From Burkholderia puraquae (GTDB taxonomy: Bacteria > Pseudomonadota > Gammaproteobacteria > Burkholderiales > Burkholderiaceae), in contig NZ_NBYX01000010.1 in NCBI RefSeq assembly GCF_002099195.1, positions 1 to 64,000 on the forward strand: a stretch of DNA of 64,000 bases, written 5' to 3'. Positions 62,682 to 64,000 of this stretch are shown piece by piece. A program made the position numbers and the translations under genes. The notes beneath the pieces are model-generated. The model had not been told where the DNA came from and did not search any database. It worked only from the letters and a program-made list of their open reading frames with translations. Numbering within the stretch: the first letter of the stretch is position 1; each line of letters begins with the position of its first letter.

Positions 62682-63617
62682 TCATGCGTCGCCGGGGTCG
62701 CGCTGGATCAGGTGACGCCACGGAAACACGTTGCCCTTGAAGTGGCTCACGTAACCGCCGCTGCCGGCCTGGATCACCATGAACGACAACCGCGGATGCA
62801 GTGCCTGCAGCACGTCGAGCGCTTCCCGATCGAGACAGGTGTTTCTCAGCGTCAGCGTGTGGAGCCGCTGGCCGGCCTGGCTCCTCAGCAAGCGCTCGTA
62901 AGCGTCGAATGACGTCACGCTGCCAACAGCGCGCTCACGCTGCCACGTCGAATGCAAGGCGGTCGACTCGGAGAAATCGAGCCAGCCGAGCGACGACAGG
63001 TTGCCGCTGTCCGCCAGACGATCGATGAACTGCTGCGTGTCGTCTCCGCCGCCGATGCGCAGCCGCTCGAGATGCGACAGCGGCACGTCGAAGAAGCCCG
63101 CATCGGGCGCATTCGGCACCGTCAGCTCGGTCAGAAACGGCGCTTTCGCAGCAAAGCGGGCAATCTCGCCGCCCTCCTGCATGATCAGGTCGCCGCGCAC
63201 GATCATCGACTGGTTGCGATCGGCCGGCTCGGTCGGCCGCACATACAGCGAGCGCAGCATCGGGAAACGCGCATCCGAGTCGAGCAGCGGACCGAAATCC
63301 CATTCGCGCGTGCCGTTCGCCCCTTCGTCGAGGCCGCTGAACGCAAGGTCGGTCACGAGATCCGCGACGTCCCGCTCGGCCAGGCACTGCAGCGTCCAGT
63401 CGAACGGTTCCTCCCAGGCGCCGCCGAAATACCGGACATGGAGCCCGGCCCGCATCGGCGCGACGGCGACATGGTTGAAATCGGTCTGCCACAGCGGCTC
63501 CGCCGGATCGGCATGGTCGCGCCCGTCCTCGGCGCCCTCGCGCTCGCAGTAGTCGTGGATACGGCGCTGCAGGTCGAGCAACCGCCGATAGCCGGCGGAA
63601 TCCAGCGGATGGGACAT
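62682..63617 (-). CDS. Uncharacterised LRR-like protein
   Basis: A 311-residue soluble protein with no signal peptide. From about residue 120 it has repeated leucine-rich patterns (MLRSLYVRP, FLTELTVPNAP, HLERLRIGGG, LSSLGWLDFSES and LHTLTLRNTCLD), spaced by 20-35 residues. That suggests a short leucine-rich-repeat solenoid. The N-terminal part (HVRYFGGAWEEPFDWTLQCL) is unrecognised. I cannot name a function. It is convergent with the MFS gene (10-nt gap) and downstream of an HxlR gene on the same strand. Confidence 0.75.
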   Translation of the reverse strand: MSHPLDSAGYRRLLDLQRRIHDYCEREGAEDGRDHADPAEPLWQTDFNHVAVAPMRAGLHVRYFGGAWEEPFDWTLQCLAERDVADLVTDLAFSGLDEGANGTREWDFGPLLDSDARFPMLRSLYVRPTEPADRNQSMIVRGDLIMQEGGEIARFAAKAPFLTELTVPNAPDAGFFDVPLSHLERLRIGGGDDTQQFIDRLADSGNLSSLGWLDFSESTALHSTWQRERAVGSVTSFDAYERLLRSQAGQRLHTLTLRNTCLDREALDVLQALHPRLSFMVIQAGSGGYVSHFKGNVFPWRHLIQRDPGDA

Positions 63618-63685
63618 GGCGATGCGGCTCCGGTCAACGACGATCGCGACAGTCTATCCGACGGTGCAGTTGCCCCGCACGGCGC

Positions 63686-64000
63686 TTACTGTCGCGTCGT
63701 ACCGGCTTCGTCTCCGATCTTCCTCACGACCGTCTCGGCCGCCTTCACGGGCCGGCCGTCGTCGTGCCGCAGCGCGAGCTTGCGGATCGCGCGCCCGGTG
63801 CTGCGGTCGACCAGCACCGAATGCGGCTCGCCGCGCGCGAACAGGTTCGCCTCGCCCCACTGCCGCAGCATCACGATGACCGGAAACAGCCCTTCGCCCT
63901 TTTTGGTCAACGCGTACTCCTGGTACGCGCTGCCGTCCGACGCCGGCACGACGTCGAACACGCCGGCGTCCACCAGCATCTTCAGCCGGTCGGACAGGAT
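63686..64000 (-). CDS. HxlR-family transcriptional regulator, truncated by window edge
   Basis: The last ~104 residues of an HxlR-type winged helix regulator. The visible part starts ILSDRLKMLVDAGVFDVVPA, then the wing YQEYALTKKGEGLFPVIVML (the typical Tyr-x-Tyr-x-Leu-Thr-x-Lys-Gly of HxlR) and WGEANLFARGEPHSVLVDR. The N-terminal half with the recognition helix is outside. Regulators of this family respond to aldehydes, quinones or oxidants. It reads on the same strand as the LRR-like gene. Confidence 0.88.
   Translation of the reverse strand: MLSDRLKMLVDAGVFDVVPASDGSAYQEYALTKKGEGLFPVIVMLRQWGEANLFARGEPHSVLVDRSTGRAIRKLALRHDDGRPVKAAETVVRKIGDEAGTTRQ

Overview
The window is GC-rich (mostly about 65-70 percent by eye) proteobacterial DNA with very dense coding and a near-complete core gene complement. 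The gene families (an 806-residue RpoD, a BPSS1780-family membrane protein, a DUF3563 small protein, FolE2, OhrR/Ohr) and the gene order point to Burkholderia, most likely the B. cepacia complex. The BPSS1780 family is named after a locus on chromosome 2 of B. pseudomallei K96243, so the segment probably lies on the secondary chromosome although it carries rpoD, dnaG, rpsU, polA and dxs. This placement is inference.

Layout. 1-895: one end of an IS21-family element with a frameshifted istA, inserted beside G-rich repeats of the kind found next to integrases, just downstream of a tRNA-Ile2(CAU) gene. 1.0-6.4 kb: macromolecular synthesis operon read leftward, rpsU-yqeY-dnaG-rpoD, with extended -10 promoters and an internal terminator after rpsU. 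6.4-13.1 kb: a BaiN/HI0933-type flavoprotein, divergent tsaD, folE2, and an isoprenoid block (xseB-ispA-dxs). 13.2-21.9 kb: a Rieske oxygenase, a 3-mercaptopyruvate sulfurtransferase, a Tat-exported dienelactone hydrolase, a type II NADH dehydrogenase, polA, and a divergent LOG-family gene whose start codon is 1 nt from that of polA.

22-29.7 kb looks accessory: a small secreted protein, a LysR/cupin/SDR/aldo-keto reductase cluster with a perfect operator-like palindrome, an AraC gene remnant, and an AraC regulator divergent from a solo ketoacyl-ACP synthase. 29.7-40.7 kb returns to core-like genes: amn, DUF2782-thrB-BPSS1780 membrane protein, ohrR-ohr with clear operators, DUF3563 with a strong palindromic promoter, an intracellular PHB-depolymerase-like esterase, a PAP2 phosphatase, and modABC with a ModE box plus convergent modE.

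40.7-64 kb is a mixed set: a CYTH/CHAD protein, tautomerase/LysR, EamA exporter, a histidine-kinase-like protein with a degenerate ATPase domain, a CNNM/HlyC-type membrane protein, a ThiE-like protein, a TreZ-like GH13 protein that has lost its catalytic residues, a methyltransferase, a GST, DUF1345, a PrpA-like phosphatase, an Xre/RES toxin-antitoxin pair, an amino-acid binding protein, GtrA, a sigma-54 activator, a COG3687 membrane-associated hydrolase-like protein, FKBP, AraC plus DHA2 exporter, an LRR-like orphan and a truncated HxlR regulator at the right edge. I found no CRISPR array and no intact prophage. The least explained stretches are 54897-56027 and the orphan or degenerate proteins listed under findings.
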